A stretch of 64,000 nucleotides of DNA from Parascedosporium putredinis (lineage: Eukaryota; Ascomycota; Sordariomycetes; Microascales; Microascaceae): NCBI GenBank assembly GCA_949357655.1, contig CASHTG010000016.1, positions 930,001-994,000 on the forward strand, read 5' to 3'. The position numbers and the translations under genes are program-made. The stretch's first letter is position 1. Each line of letters begins with the position of its first letter. Positions 1 to 10,862 of this stretch are shown here, piece by piece. Under the pieces are notes generated by a model that was not told where the DNA came from, ran no database searches, and was given only the letters and a program-made list of their open reading frames with translations.

Positions 1-199
1 GCCGGCGGCCAAGGGATAAGTAGAGTCGCCGTCCCCGTTCGCGTGTGTTCGCGCCTTTGAGTTGATCTCAAAGATTCACGACCTGTCCGGCCTACCTGTT
101 TTCTTCATCGCCTTCAACTTCTTCTTAGTCGCTTTTTCTTCTTCTTAGTCGCCTAGTCCGGAGTCGGGCGCCGGGTGGATTTCCTCTCCCACCCAAGAC

Positions 200-466
200 A
201 TGCATGTCTTGTTTTCGCTTCTTGGTCCGCTTGAGACCCGTCTTGGGCCCAAGGGGCAACCCCTCTTCGACCCGGACCGCCTTCGATATCAAACAATCTT
301 GAATAACTTAACTTGGCTGTCAACCCCGCGTGGAGAGCCTCTGGCCATGGAGTACGTCGACGTCTCCCGCCGTTATGAGTTTGACACTCAGCACCGGGAC
401 TCCGCAGCCACACAACCTCTCCCGCCCCCGCTATCTAGTACCGCTTTATCTTTTTCTCTTCTTTAA
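200..466 (+). CDS. Possible coding fragment at the left edge, unrecognised
   Basis: This is an 88-codon open frame running to a stop near 466. Its middle part (codons about 20-70: ...FDPDRLRYQTILNN..., ...EPLAMEYVDVSRRYEFD...) has the mixed, charged composition of real protein. The last 20 residues are proline/serine-rich and look like read-through into non-coding DNA. A pyrimidine-rich stretch ending in TAG lies just upstream (about 120-164) and could be an intron acceptor, so this may be a last exon of a gene starting outside the window. I recognise no family. It may equally be a chance open frame. Confidence 0.2.
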   Translation: MHVLFSLLGPLETRLGPKGQPLFDPDRLRYQTILNNLTWLSTPRGEPLAMEYVDVSRRYEFDTQHRDSAATQPLPPPLSSTALSFSLL

Positions 467-2158
467 TCCCTTGTTTTTTTTTTTCCTTGTTACGTCTCTT
501 TTGTGCAATCTTCTCATCTCGGCGTTCTTCCCACGCACTTCATGATCTCATCTCAATTTGATATCCACTCTTCCCCTCGTCCGCCCGCCTGCCACGGCTA
601 CGCTACCGATCGAAGTTGTTCGTTTCGTACCAAGGCATATAGTCCTTCTCTGTTGACGTCTCGGTTCGAAGAAGAAAAGCAGGCTTTGCTCTTTTGGATT
701 GTACGTGCTGTTCATCGGGATTCGCCTTGGCTGGTATTTGTCTTTCCTTCTGTTCATTTTTTGTCTGCCCCCAAAAGTAAGTTTGTTCTTGACGAAATAT
801 CCTGTAAAGACCTTTTCCTTCATCCTTGATGGAATCTAGGCTAGAGGTCTTGACCGTCTATGTATGAGTGGTATAAGTCCGGTTATCTGCCTGTGGAAAC
901 TTCATCAGTGTCTGAAAGGGGTATGTAATTCCCGGTTCTCTCCTTGAGTCAATTCGAAATGTTTTGAGGCATTGATAGCAATCATGATGATTGAAAACCC
1001 GTGGTGAAAGAGAAAAGAACGGAAACGTTGACAAGAGAAATGTGAACTGGCCATGCCATGGAGTGATGTTGTCTTTCACACACGCTTTTCGAGTTAACCA
1101 ACCTGAAGGTGACCGAAGCGGCACAACATCCACTCACGTATTACACATCTTGCAACATCTCGAGCCTACCCCTCTCGCTATCAACCGACGGTCCAGACTT
1201 ACAAAAAAACAAAAACAAAAAACAAAAAACAAAAAAAACAAAAACAAAAGTACAGTCCAACCTGTGTGCCCCAGCCATGGCCCCGATCCAACCCTTCGCA
1301 TGGGCGTCCTCATCGGGAAGTGGAGGGGCGAGAGAGGGTGCCTCCGTTGCTGCCTAGATGACCATGCGCAGGACCCAGTAATAGAGCACGACACGACCAC
1401 CCCTTAATTTTTCTTGTTCTAGAAGGGGCCCGACGGAGTCTAGCAGCGCGAGTTTGATCGATTGTATCAGATTCACAGTGCCATTGGTGATTTCTTTGCT
1501 TTTATCTCTGATTCCCCTGGTCTTGTCCTCTCGCCTCTTCCTTGTTTTTTTCTTCCTCTCGACACCCTTTCGCGCCCCTCAGGGCGAGAGTTCTCTCACA
1601 TCGTACCGTACGCTATTTGCCTCTCAACTCTGTCCTTCACGGTACTTGCTGCCCAACTGATCAAGTGCAGAGGGGGTTGGGGGGGCCCTTATACCTTGTG
1701 CTTCGCGTCTTGCACATCATTGTAAGTATGGTGGAATGCGGGTGGCAATGGGACAAAAGGTCAATGCAATGCATCAGTCTCCCCATGGCAAGGAGAGCAG
1801 GCTACGGAGGATTTGTAAATCCAACTTGAGTTTGCAGACCGCCTTGCACCTTATTCGAGGGCATCGAAGTCGTGTAGCCCGTGCTTGCATGGACGGGCGG
1901 CGGAGCGCTGCTCCAATGAAAGTTTTGAGGCGAACAACCCCCGGCAAGAAAATTACAAAATGCCAACGTATGTAGTACTCTTAGATAGATGTATATATTC
2001 CAAGCTCCGTGCAAACCCATCGCGGGTAGGAGGAGGGGCCCAACACCAGGATCACCCACAGGTTCCCCCAGTCGACGGTGACAATATCTTCCCCTATTTC
2101 TCTCATCGCTCGTTCTTCTTGCTTTAAAAACATGCCTGTTTGTGGGAAAATGGCACCA
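467..2158. other. Intergenic, no gene seen
   Basis: Open frames on both strands here are short, overlap one another and have low-complexity or stop-riddled surroundings. An A-rich (CAAAAA)-type run lies at about 1201-1250. The right part is the 3' flank of the Hsp70-like gene, which is transcribed leftward and stops at 2159. Confidence 0.5.
1201..1250. repeat. A-rich low-complexity run with CAAAAA-like units
   Basis: About 50 bases made almost only of A, broken by single C residues. It is a simple-sequence tract with no sign of function. Confidence 0.8.
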
Positions 2159-4823
2159 CTACGCGCTGTGAAACTCAGCCTCGACACGCCCATACCTCAC
2201 CCCATCCACCTTGAGCTCGAAGCTTAATCCCGCGCTGTCCACCGTCATCTCGAGTGTGAAGTCGAGATTGTCAAACTCGACGCCTCTCGTTGTCGTGAGC
2301 CGCGTAAAGAGGCTCCGCGGCACAGCATTCAGATCCGTCGTGAGGGTACAAACGTGTACGAGTTCCTTGGTGAAGGATGAAGGTGGCTCGTCGGCCTCGC
2401 ACGCGATGAGGTCGTCTGTCACAACTAGGAGCTGCCCCGGACGAAAGTTGCGGGTGTAGTGAAAGGCGATGGGCTGGAGTGGCGACAAAGCTTCTCCCTG
2501 TAGATGAAAGTCTGCTGTTAGCGAATCCACTGCAAAGGTGTCTACCGCACGTCTCCTTTCGAGCCTTCCTCTTAGTTCTCCCCGGCCCCCTTGCCCAGTA
2601 AGCAGGAAGGGGAACACTATACACCCATATTATCATGAAGATGAACCAACCTTTGCGATGTGCCACTGCATCTGATCAGACACCATCCACCTCTCCCACA
2701 ACGGAGACCAGTACCTCTCGCTCATAGAGTGCTTCTCCTCGTCAAAGACGGTGGCAAACGAGGTACCGTAGTGCATCCTCGCCTTTCGGCTGATCACCAT
2801 GTTTCCCTCGAGGCCCCGAAGCACCGCACCCCTCACCACCGCGGTCCACGCGTAGACGGGCTGCATCACCTCGATCGACCCCAAAGGATCAGACGAGGAC
2901 GCCCCAGCCAGCGTCGGCTTCTCGCTATAGGGCGGGGTGCTGCGCGTGAGAAGTGCGCCTTGAGATGGCGATACAGGTAATTGCTCTGCCCGAAACCTCC
3001 GACAAGGACGATGCCCGACACCACGCCGCCCTTGGCACGTAGTGTCTTGACTTGGCCCTCGACAAGATCGCAAACCTCCTTGACTACGGGCTCAAAGATG
3101 TCCTTGATCTGGTCTGCTGTCATAACGAGGAAGCCCGAGTCTAAACCGGCTTCTTCGTCGTCAGGAAGTCCAGGGAATCTGTAATGATGGAATATTTGTG
3201 TGAGCCTCCAAAACGATCCTATGATTATACACAGCAAGGGAGTAGGGAAAGGGAATCTGGCTTGGCCACATACGGAACGTTGACTTCCTGGTGCTCGTTC
3301 TCGTTGAAATTTCGCTTGACAAACTCCTCGAAATATCGTAGACCCATCTGCCACGTTTTGCCCTTCTTGGCCTTCATCTCGTCAAACTTGACCTGGCCTA
3401 TGCGGTGGCGCACATGTTCCTCGAATCTATAGTTGAGGAAAGCGCTCCCGCAAAGGCCGCCCGTGCCAACAGCGGACTCCTCCACTCTTAACGGCTTGAG
3501 CGATATTATCTTGTAGGCAATAAGACTATACGTAGAAAAGAGGACAAGGCACAGAATTAGCAAAAAGATGTCATATTCTAAGTCGACGACGAGGAGAGGG
3601 AAGGGGGGGTTGATATTTGGGGTTAGATGGAGGAGGAGCCTCTTCAGGCAAGAAACGTACTCAACGGTGCCACCTCCAGCATCGCAAACGATAAAATTGT
3701 CCCCCACGTTTAGGTGGTTCGGTTGTATAGCTTTGAGAGTATACACCGCTGCCGCCTCGGGCTCGCTAATCATCTGAATCTCCGACTTGGAGCCCATGCC
3801 GGCCCTCTCGGCAGCCTGGAGCGTCGTGTTCTTGGCGGCGTCGGACCATACGGCAGGGCAGGTGAGGACAAAGTCCACCTTGGTGCTAGCCATGAAGGAC
3901 TCGCCGTAACGGCGGGTGAGGGTGTCCATGGTATGCTTGTACACCTCAGTGAGGTAGTCGCTCACCGCATCGACGACGTTCTTGTCGAAGCGTTTCAACT
4001 GGGCTGCCGTCTCGAGGGGGCTCACGTAGAACGGAAGCTTCTGGGACCGGTCCAAGAAGAGCTTTATGCATCGGAGGCGGGATTCCTCCGGGCGGAACTG
4101 GAACCCCCATTTCACCACGGGGGAGCGCCTACATCAGCCTTGGCCGGGGTGTCGTAGGCGATCTCGGTGGGAACTTTGTCTGAGGTGATGCCGTTGCCGC
4201 CGGGCCACGACTTGATGATCTCGATGTCGTCCGGCGTTGACGTATAAACCGCCGCCACTCTACAAGAATAGTTAGCAAGTCATGATGGGTTTCGTTGGCG
4301 TTTAGTTGCACTGTAAGGAGAAGGGAGGGAGAGCTCGGCTCGGCCTTCCAGTGTCTCCCGGTTAGCACAGCACGCGCGTACTTGGTAGAAACAAGCCATG
4401 CCGCCTCAACCCCCACGGGCCCCTCGCCGCCTTTTCGTGCCCTAGCATGCCGCGCTAGTAGCCAACACGTCTCCCCACGACAGCCGCGAGCGGAGAGGAA
4501 ACGAAACTAAGAGGTTAACAAGAAAGGAAGAAAGGTTGGGCCTACCCTGAAAACGTCGTGCCAAAGTCCACCCCCACAATCAACCTGTCGGCGGCGGGCG
4601 CCGGACCCCGCGCAAGCTCCCTCACGGGGCCATTGATGGCCTCGGCGCCAACGCCAACTGTCCCGGCGGGAGAGTAGTTGGTAAAGTAGTTTCGGCTTTC
4701 CTTGTTGCGGCGGCTGGTCGGGGGCGGGTGGATGGGCAAGCTAAAACTTGCGGCGTCTCCTCGTTGCTGGTCCTTTGGCGGCCTTTCCCCCATGCCGGCA
4801 GTTTCCTGGGGCTTTCGGCGCAC
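2159..4823 (-). CDS. Hsp70-family ATPase, HSPA12-like; five exons, two frameshifts
   Basis: Likely an actin-fold ATPase of the divergent Hsp70 family that is abundant in filamentous fungi (HSPA12-like). Exons read on the minus strand: 4823-4546, 4259-3661, 3525-3274, 3178-2651, 2497-2159. The protein would be about 665 aa. Visible motifs are the first phosphate loop VGVDFGTTFSG (end of exon 1, continuing GVAAVY in exon 2), phosphate loop 2 VCDAGGGTV, and the adenosine motif IVLVGGFGQSNYL. The C-terminal part (PIAFHYTRNF, ...GVRYGRVEAEF) lacks a classical peptide-binding domain with an EEVD tail, so the client is unknown. One base is missing in the run 4119-4123 (between ...AYDTPAKAD and VKWGFQF) and one near 2947-2953 (between LKAHF and the PPYSEKPT segment). 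Adding one base at each gives exactly 666 codons. The first methionine is uncertain; about 80 residues precede the ATPase fold. Confidence 0.85.
4119..4123 (-). other. Frameshift site in the Hsp70-like gene
   Basis: The coding strand has a C5 run here. With C6 the reading continues from ...AKADVGAPP into VVKWGFQF. As given, the frame meets TGA two codons later. No intron of usable length fits. Confidence 0.8.
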
Positions 4824-7515
4824 AGCGGTCTTGGGAGAGGCTCGTTCCTATCTCGAGCTGAACAAACTACCGGCAGTGGGAGCGGGAGAACAGCAACGTT
4901 GGTTCCGCGACGGGGGAGAAGAGCGTAATGGCCCGTACAAGTGCCTTTTTGTCTTTGCCGGTGCGCGTCCCTCGTCTAGCCGCCAGCAATGGTTGGGAAG
5001 GGCGACTGTGATGGGCAGAGTAGCCGCGGTGGGTGAGAATTCCCTCCCACGGTTGACGGTCCTCGAACAAAAGGGATTTGCGTAACCTCTCACTCTAGTC
5101 ACGAATTTATGGCTGGTCGCTCGTTTTCTTGCGTATTCGCGATGCTGGCTCCCGACTTTGAGGTGGCAAGGAAGGAGGGGGCGGGGATGTCTCCAGGGAA
5201 GGGGCGGACGTTGGGGAGAGGGGCTCAAGTTCGTTACATGCCAAAATATGAGCACTGCGGTTCTGAATCCAAGATGAGCTCGCCTTTCGCTCTGAAGAAA
5301 GGGGAACGAAGGCCGATGGAGACTTGGAGGGGGAAAACGCCAACTTTAAAAATAAAATAAACGGCACCTGCGAAGAAGGGGTGGGGGTACGAATAGAAAG
5401 AGGGCCAGCAGGAGTGGAGGAGTGTAAGGGACCTGGAGCTCAAGGGCTCAGCACAGCACCCGCCCTTCCAACATGCAAGTTTGACGGTCAGACTGATGGT
5501 CAAAGGAGCGCAAGTGGGTAGCCTCTGCAGGAGCTGATGACAGGTTCAGGCTTCAGGATTTAGCACGCCGGTGTTAACTGACTGATCCATTCAATCAATC
5601 AATCAATTGATGCCGCCCAATCTGAATCGAATTGGGGTTTCTTTGTCCATGGTGGCACTTGACCCTTGAGCTAGATGCAGCTTGATCAGACTTGTCAACC
5701 CCAAAACCCCAACTTCACCTACCCGTTTTTACGCCCAAATCATCACGCGATGCTTCTACCGCCACGCATGCTACTGACGAGAGCTATCTGGCTGTCTCTA
5801 ACCCCCGACCAGTCCTCCTAGTGGTCATGCCGTGATTAATATTTTTCTAACAGTTTCGGACTCAACACACTGCCCAGGTTAGCCAGACTTACGGGTAAAC
5901 CAGAGGACGTTGATCTTCAGCAGGATCAACCCCACTGACGCCTGGCGCCTGCTTGAGCCTCAGCACTTCAATACTATCCTGACAGGGGAGCTTCTCCACC
6001 CCCAATTCTTTGTCCCCGGACCCGAGAGAGCTGGCCAGGAACAGGAAACGTCGCTGGTGTTCCGGGAGCTGAAAGAGACAACCCCCCAAAAGGAGCTGGA
6101 CCGGCTTCAATGGAACAGACTTGTACTGCCCTTGAGGACTATTATTCGTTGCTTCTCATACGAAGTACAACAGTTGAGAGCTATCAATCTTGATCTCGGC
6201 TCGCAGGAACCCTGATTCCACTCAATAAATCTAAAGAGCCCAGGCATCGAAGAAAGAAAGAAAAAGCCCATGCTGATGTCGGGTTAGGCAACGACAAAAA
6301 GCCAGGCATCACCATTTCGCTAATAGTCGGAGATTGATGATGTTGATGGATGGTTATCTTGTCCCAGTTATTATTCGTCTGCCTGGAAGTCTAGGCTGCC
6401 ACCGGCCTGCTCCCCCTGGGCGACGCAAGGCAGGACGGAGCCGCCAGCGGATTAATACTCTGAATCCCACAATATTTGGTGCCTTGACCTCGCCGTCAGC
6501 CCGGCTCGGCACCCACCCAAAACCTCCCGCTTCAGCTTCAGGCGGGCCGGGGAAGTGATCGCTCGCAAGTTTTTTTTTCCTTTCCGTAAGAGCCAGCGTC
6601 ACCTCGGAGGATCGGAGAGACCTTGGCTAAGGCGGTCGACCTAAAATTCCCTCCCCAATGTTCACCATGTTCCCCGACCGCGAGAAGGGAGTGATGGATG
6701 CAATCGCGAAACCCCGTTCCAACTGCCTGGTGTACTCGTGTCATACACCCCATGAGTACATGTCGGCATGATAAACAAGGCGCAGTTTCTTCACATAATG
6801 CAACTTTCAAATCGCGGATGCGACGAGGAGAATTGGCTTTAGCTGAAGCCCCCGCAACACCACCATGTCCCCTATACAATCTTGCCTTGCCAAAGCCCTG
6901 GAAAGCCGGCCGAGCGAGTTAAAAGGCCGAGCCCTTGTTTCCGTTCTCGAGCACTGTCATGACGCATCCTTGCCCTTGGTTTAGCATCAAGACACGTCCG
7001 CGCGAATTCGGCTTTGTGAAGCGTTCCGGCATCCCCAGGCCAGACCCCCACGTCTTCATAAAAAGGATGCACGTTTCACTATTCATTCTGCGTACTGGTT
7101 CGTTCCTGACAAAGGAAATTGATTCTTTTCTTATTCAAGCGCCTACAGGTACTAGTAATTATTATTTTCAAGTGCAAAGGGAGAGTGTAGAGAATTCGTG
7201 CGCGTATCCCATAACAATAGATAGATGCATTGTGCCTCCAGACCCAGGCCTGGCTCCAACAGCAAAAGCAATCTGAAAAATAGAAATAAAAAGCGCAAGC
7301 AGGTGTCAAAAGCAAGATTGCCTGTTCCGCTGCGATCTATAGTAGTCAATGACAAATGAAACAACAGATATCAACTCTGTGTGAAAATGGGTATTTTCTG
7401 TGGTAGAATAGTTGCATAAGGGAAGAGGGATGGAGATGAGAAGGCGAGGGCCTGGGTAAGAGCGACAAAATATGGGCATCTCCCAATGAGTAATAAGTGA
7501 CAAGATGAGACGAGT

Positions 7516-7550
<35 letters not shown>

Positions 7551-8278
7551 GCAGGCGATCTGGTATGTCTTTCTCGAGATCGGGTATTTCAGGTAGCAAG
7601 AGATGAAGGAGAATGAAACAACGCAAGGAGAAAACATGGTTTGCGGCCACGTCTTGAAGTAATGGTGATAGTAGTAATAGAGTGGTGGTGATAGTAATGT
7701 GGTGGAACGAGATGAAAAAGACAAAACGGGGACAAAGGCCATCCCATCCCAACTTCCAACGCCTACTCCCGTTACTGAGCAAGGCGTCAGAGGGACCGTC
7801 ATGGCTGGATATCTGCCGTCGCCGCTCCATTTTCCATCCGGTTTGCCTCGTCTAGGGCAGCGATGATACACGCAACATGAGAAGATGGTGAGAAAGGAGA
7901 GAAGAGACAAAGGGAAAAAGAGATGCACATGTGTCGCTAAAAAGCAGCTAGTGCGGAACAACGCCCAGAACACCATGCCCCGTGCGAAAGGTGGAAGAAG
8001 AGAAAACGAAAGTCCTCCCTCCTTTATGCAGACTAACAAAGTGGTTGAAAGATGGAGGGAAAAAGACAATCAACAAAACCCAAAGAGTAGAAGTCCCTGT
8101 TCAAAAATGATTTCCTAGAAGATGGAGGGAAAGGGGAAGTGCGAAAATAAAGAAAACTTTTTAGCTCCGTTTGCCTTTTGGGCTGTGCCATGCTGCGTCA
8201 TCTTCGATTCTTGCGAGATCTGGAAGCTCGTCCTTTTCGTAAGGGCGGGAAGAGATAGGTTGGTGATTGTGTCCAAAA
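4824..8278. other. Intergenic, 3.5 kb without a recognised gene
   Basis: This stretch is the upstream region of the Hsp70-like gene and the downstream region of the kinase gene. The longest frame, at 5910-6215 (+, 101 codons), has no recognisable motif and no introns or neighbours that support it. A short CAAT-type tandem stretch occurs near 5591-5610 and a trinucleotide microsatellite at 7517-7550. Confidence 0.45.
7517..7550. repeat. (ATA)n microsatellite, about 11 units
   Basis: A perfect run of ATA/TAA trinucleotides, 34 bases long, in the 3' flank of the Ime2-type kinase gene. Likely polymorphic in length. Confidence 0.95.
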
Positions 8279-10862
8279 TTAGAAACGGTTACCAGCTGCC
8301 CAGATGCTCGCCGCTGCCGAGGCGGCCCATTCGCTCTCCTCATACGGTGGGGTTGGCCACTTATTTTCTGGGCCCGTCACCTTCTTTCCGAGATCAAGAG
8401 GTTTGGGAGCGACCGCCAACCCATCGCTATACAGGACTGCGGTTCCGCTGGCTGAGGGCGATGGAGTCGGGTACGGGTTCGATATCGCGATATTGCTCAC
8501 CGATTGCCTGAGGGCAGGCTTACCATCCTTCTCTAGTCGGTGGATAGCATGTCGAGTCGAGCTAAGCACTTCATCGAGAAGCTCATCCTCTTCATCGGGA
8601 GCGTCATACTGACGCATGCCCTGCGTCGCCTGCCGTCGCGTCCGGCTCGAAACCGGTCCCGCTGTCGCACCAGCTCGAGCCGCACCAAGAAGATTATCCA
8701 CCGACCTCGGCTGGTGGTGCTTGGGCAGAGAGTGATGCCTCTTGATCCCCGCAGTCGTGATGGTCTGGTGAGCAGGCGGCACCGGGGCGCGCAAGGACTC
8801 GTGTTGCTGAACATCCCTCAATGCCTGGTCCAGGGATTCGTACACCTCATGTTTCGGCGGGGGTGGGCCAGGCTATCGATGACCATGGATGACCGGTTGC
8901 TGGCCCAAGGACCACATCCCGCCTGAGCCTCCAAGTCATCGTAGGCAGGCGATAGAGGGGTCTGGTGCCTTCCTGAGAACCGACGTGCTCGCTTTCGGAG
9001 GTGGGAGAAAAAGCTCTCCTTCTGCGCGCTGGGCGGCGAAATCAAGCCCGTATTACCATTAAGAGCCCTCTCAGCCTGTTGTCTATGCATCTCGGCGTAC
9101 TGATTCGTGCTCGAGGTGACTGAGAGCTGCCTGCCGACCTTCTTACTTTGCCTAGGGTCGAGGCCTTGGCCACCCGCCTCATGGAGAGCATTGGCGTGTT
9201 TTGCTTGCGCCGTGACGGCATCCGAAAGGGGCGAGATCGGCCGGATGGTGGGAAGAATAGGCATCGGTGCCACGTTGGATGGGCCATTAGCCCAGGTTGT
9301 CCGCTTGGCCTGCTGCTGCTGAGGTCTCGTCTTCACCATGGGAACCTCCTGGGAGTCGCAGAAGGTACCGGTGAGGGCCGAGGGGCGGAACCATCCTTGG
9401 TCACGACCGGCGTGACAGCGGCATCGGGCAACCCTTCCGAGCGACCGATAAGCGACTTCCTAAACCATGACTGCTTGCCCACCGTGGATAGCGTTGCCAC
9501 TGTCTCTTTGGAGGACCGGCTGTGGTCAATGTTGGATTGCTTGCGGCCCAAAATGCGCGAGGCCGAAGACCTGGGCCGAAGAGGATCAACCGCATCAGTG
9601 AAGTACTCGTGGGCAAGCGCTTGGGTCGATGTGGGCCGATTCTTGGGATCCCACATCAGACACCAGGTCACAAACTGGCTGAGCGAGGCAGGCCATTGTG
9701 GTGATTGGAGAATGGTATCCATCGAGTGAGGGGCCATCTTAGGGAAAGAAAAGCCGAGCTTTCCTGCCAACCGGGTGCCCTCTCGCCACTCCCCACCACC
9801 GACACGACCACCTGTCTTATTGTACCAGTTCCCAGGGCTCCCCATGATCTCACACACTCTCCAAACTTGATCCACCTCGTTGCCACCAGGGAACAAGGGT
9901 TTGAGAGTAGCGACTTCGACAGCCATCGCGCCGACAGCCCAGATATCCACTGGCGCTGAGTACTCCCCTGCCCTCAACAGCACCTCTGGTGCCCGGTACC
10001 ACCTCGTCGACACATACGTCGTGTAAGGAAGCTTAGAGTGGGTTTCTCGCGCGAGGCCAAAGTCGGCGATTTTGACAGAGTAGGTGGGTGGCGTGGATGG
10101 GGGTGTTACGAGCGCCGAGTACCTCCGGAAGGAGTTTGCAGAATCGGAATGACCTGAAGTCGAGACGAGAATATTTTCGGGCTTGATGTCACGATGGAAG
10201 AAATTGTGGGCGTGGATGTGCTCAAGTCCTTGCATGATCTGAAAAAGGATGCTCTTCACACTCGCATTGTCCAGACATTTGTGATCTCGCGCCTTCATCA
10301 GTTGATAAAGGTTCCCCTCCATGTACTCCATGGCGATGTGAAGCTTCTTGCTGTAGGGGTCAAGGAAGATATCCAGAGCAGGAACGAGGTGAGCGTGGGC
10401 AGGGAGAGTCCTCAGGAAGACAACCTCGCGAAGCTCAAGGCAGGGGGCGAACGACTCGAAAGTCTTCTTCATCGTCTTAATGGCAACCTACAAATCGTAA
10501 TATCAGTAGGGGTCGCAATTGGCAACGCTCAACGGATCCAAGCCTGGCGGCAAGGGAACAGCAAGGTTTCCCAAGACAGATAGCTTGCGGGTTTGAACAA
10601 AACTTACGACTGTTCCTCGACGCGCAACATTCGATCCAGCGCTTCGCACCCTGGCAAGGACCACGCTACCGAAACTACCATCCCCAATCTCTTTGAGAAC
10701 CTCAAAGCGATCCTCCAACGCATGGGTGTTGGAGCTGTGTGAGGAAGAGGCCCGACGTGCCAGGTCATGGCCGTGGGCGGGATTCGGTGTGGTAGTCGAC
10801 ATTGAGAGTGCGTTGGCCCCTGCGAGAGGCGATATAGAAGAGTGGCCTAAAATCATAGACAT
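8279..10862 (-). CDS. ime2: Ime2/ImeB-type Ser/Thr protein kinase (RCK/MAK family); two frameshifts
   Basis: A CMGC kinase of the Ime2 class, which controls meiosis in budding yeast; the homologues ImeB (Aspergillus) and IME-2 (Neurospora) act in sexual development. Exon 1 is 10862-10608 and exon 2 is 10487-8279; the product is about 821 aa. Visible in order: Gly-rich loop IGDGSFGSVV, catalytic lysine in VAIKTMKK at the start of exon 2, catalytic loop HRDIKPENILV, DFGLARE, and activation loop TTYVSTRWYRAPEVLL with the TxY motif typical of this family. A long unordered tail follows, containing SFFSHLRKRARRFSGRHQ and a conserved DEEDELLDEVLSSTRHAIHRLEK block. One base is missing at 9351-9353 (tail start; restored reading PQEVPMVKTR) and one at 8859-8867 (restored PPPPKHEVYESLDQ). 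Both lie after the kinase domain, so an uncorrected model would still give an intact kinase but lose the tail. Confidence 0.93.
8859..8867 (-). other. Frameshift site in the kinase tail
   Basis: G5 and G3 runs on the plus strand (C runs in the coding strand). One missing base joins ...MVIDSLA to PPPPKHEVYESLD. Confidence 0.75.

Noticed and set aside
4109..4136. A tiny intron in place of the frameshift in the Hsp70-like gene
   Set aside because: No GT-AG pair of workable length; one extra C gives a continuous, family-like reading.
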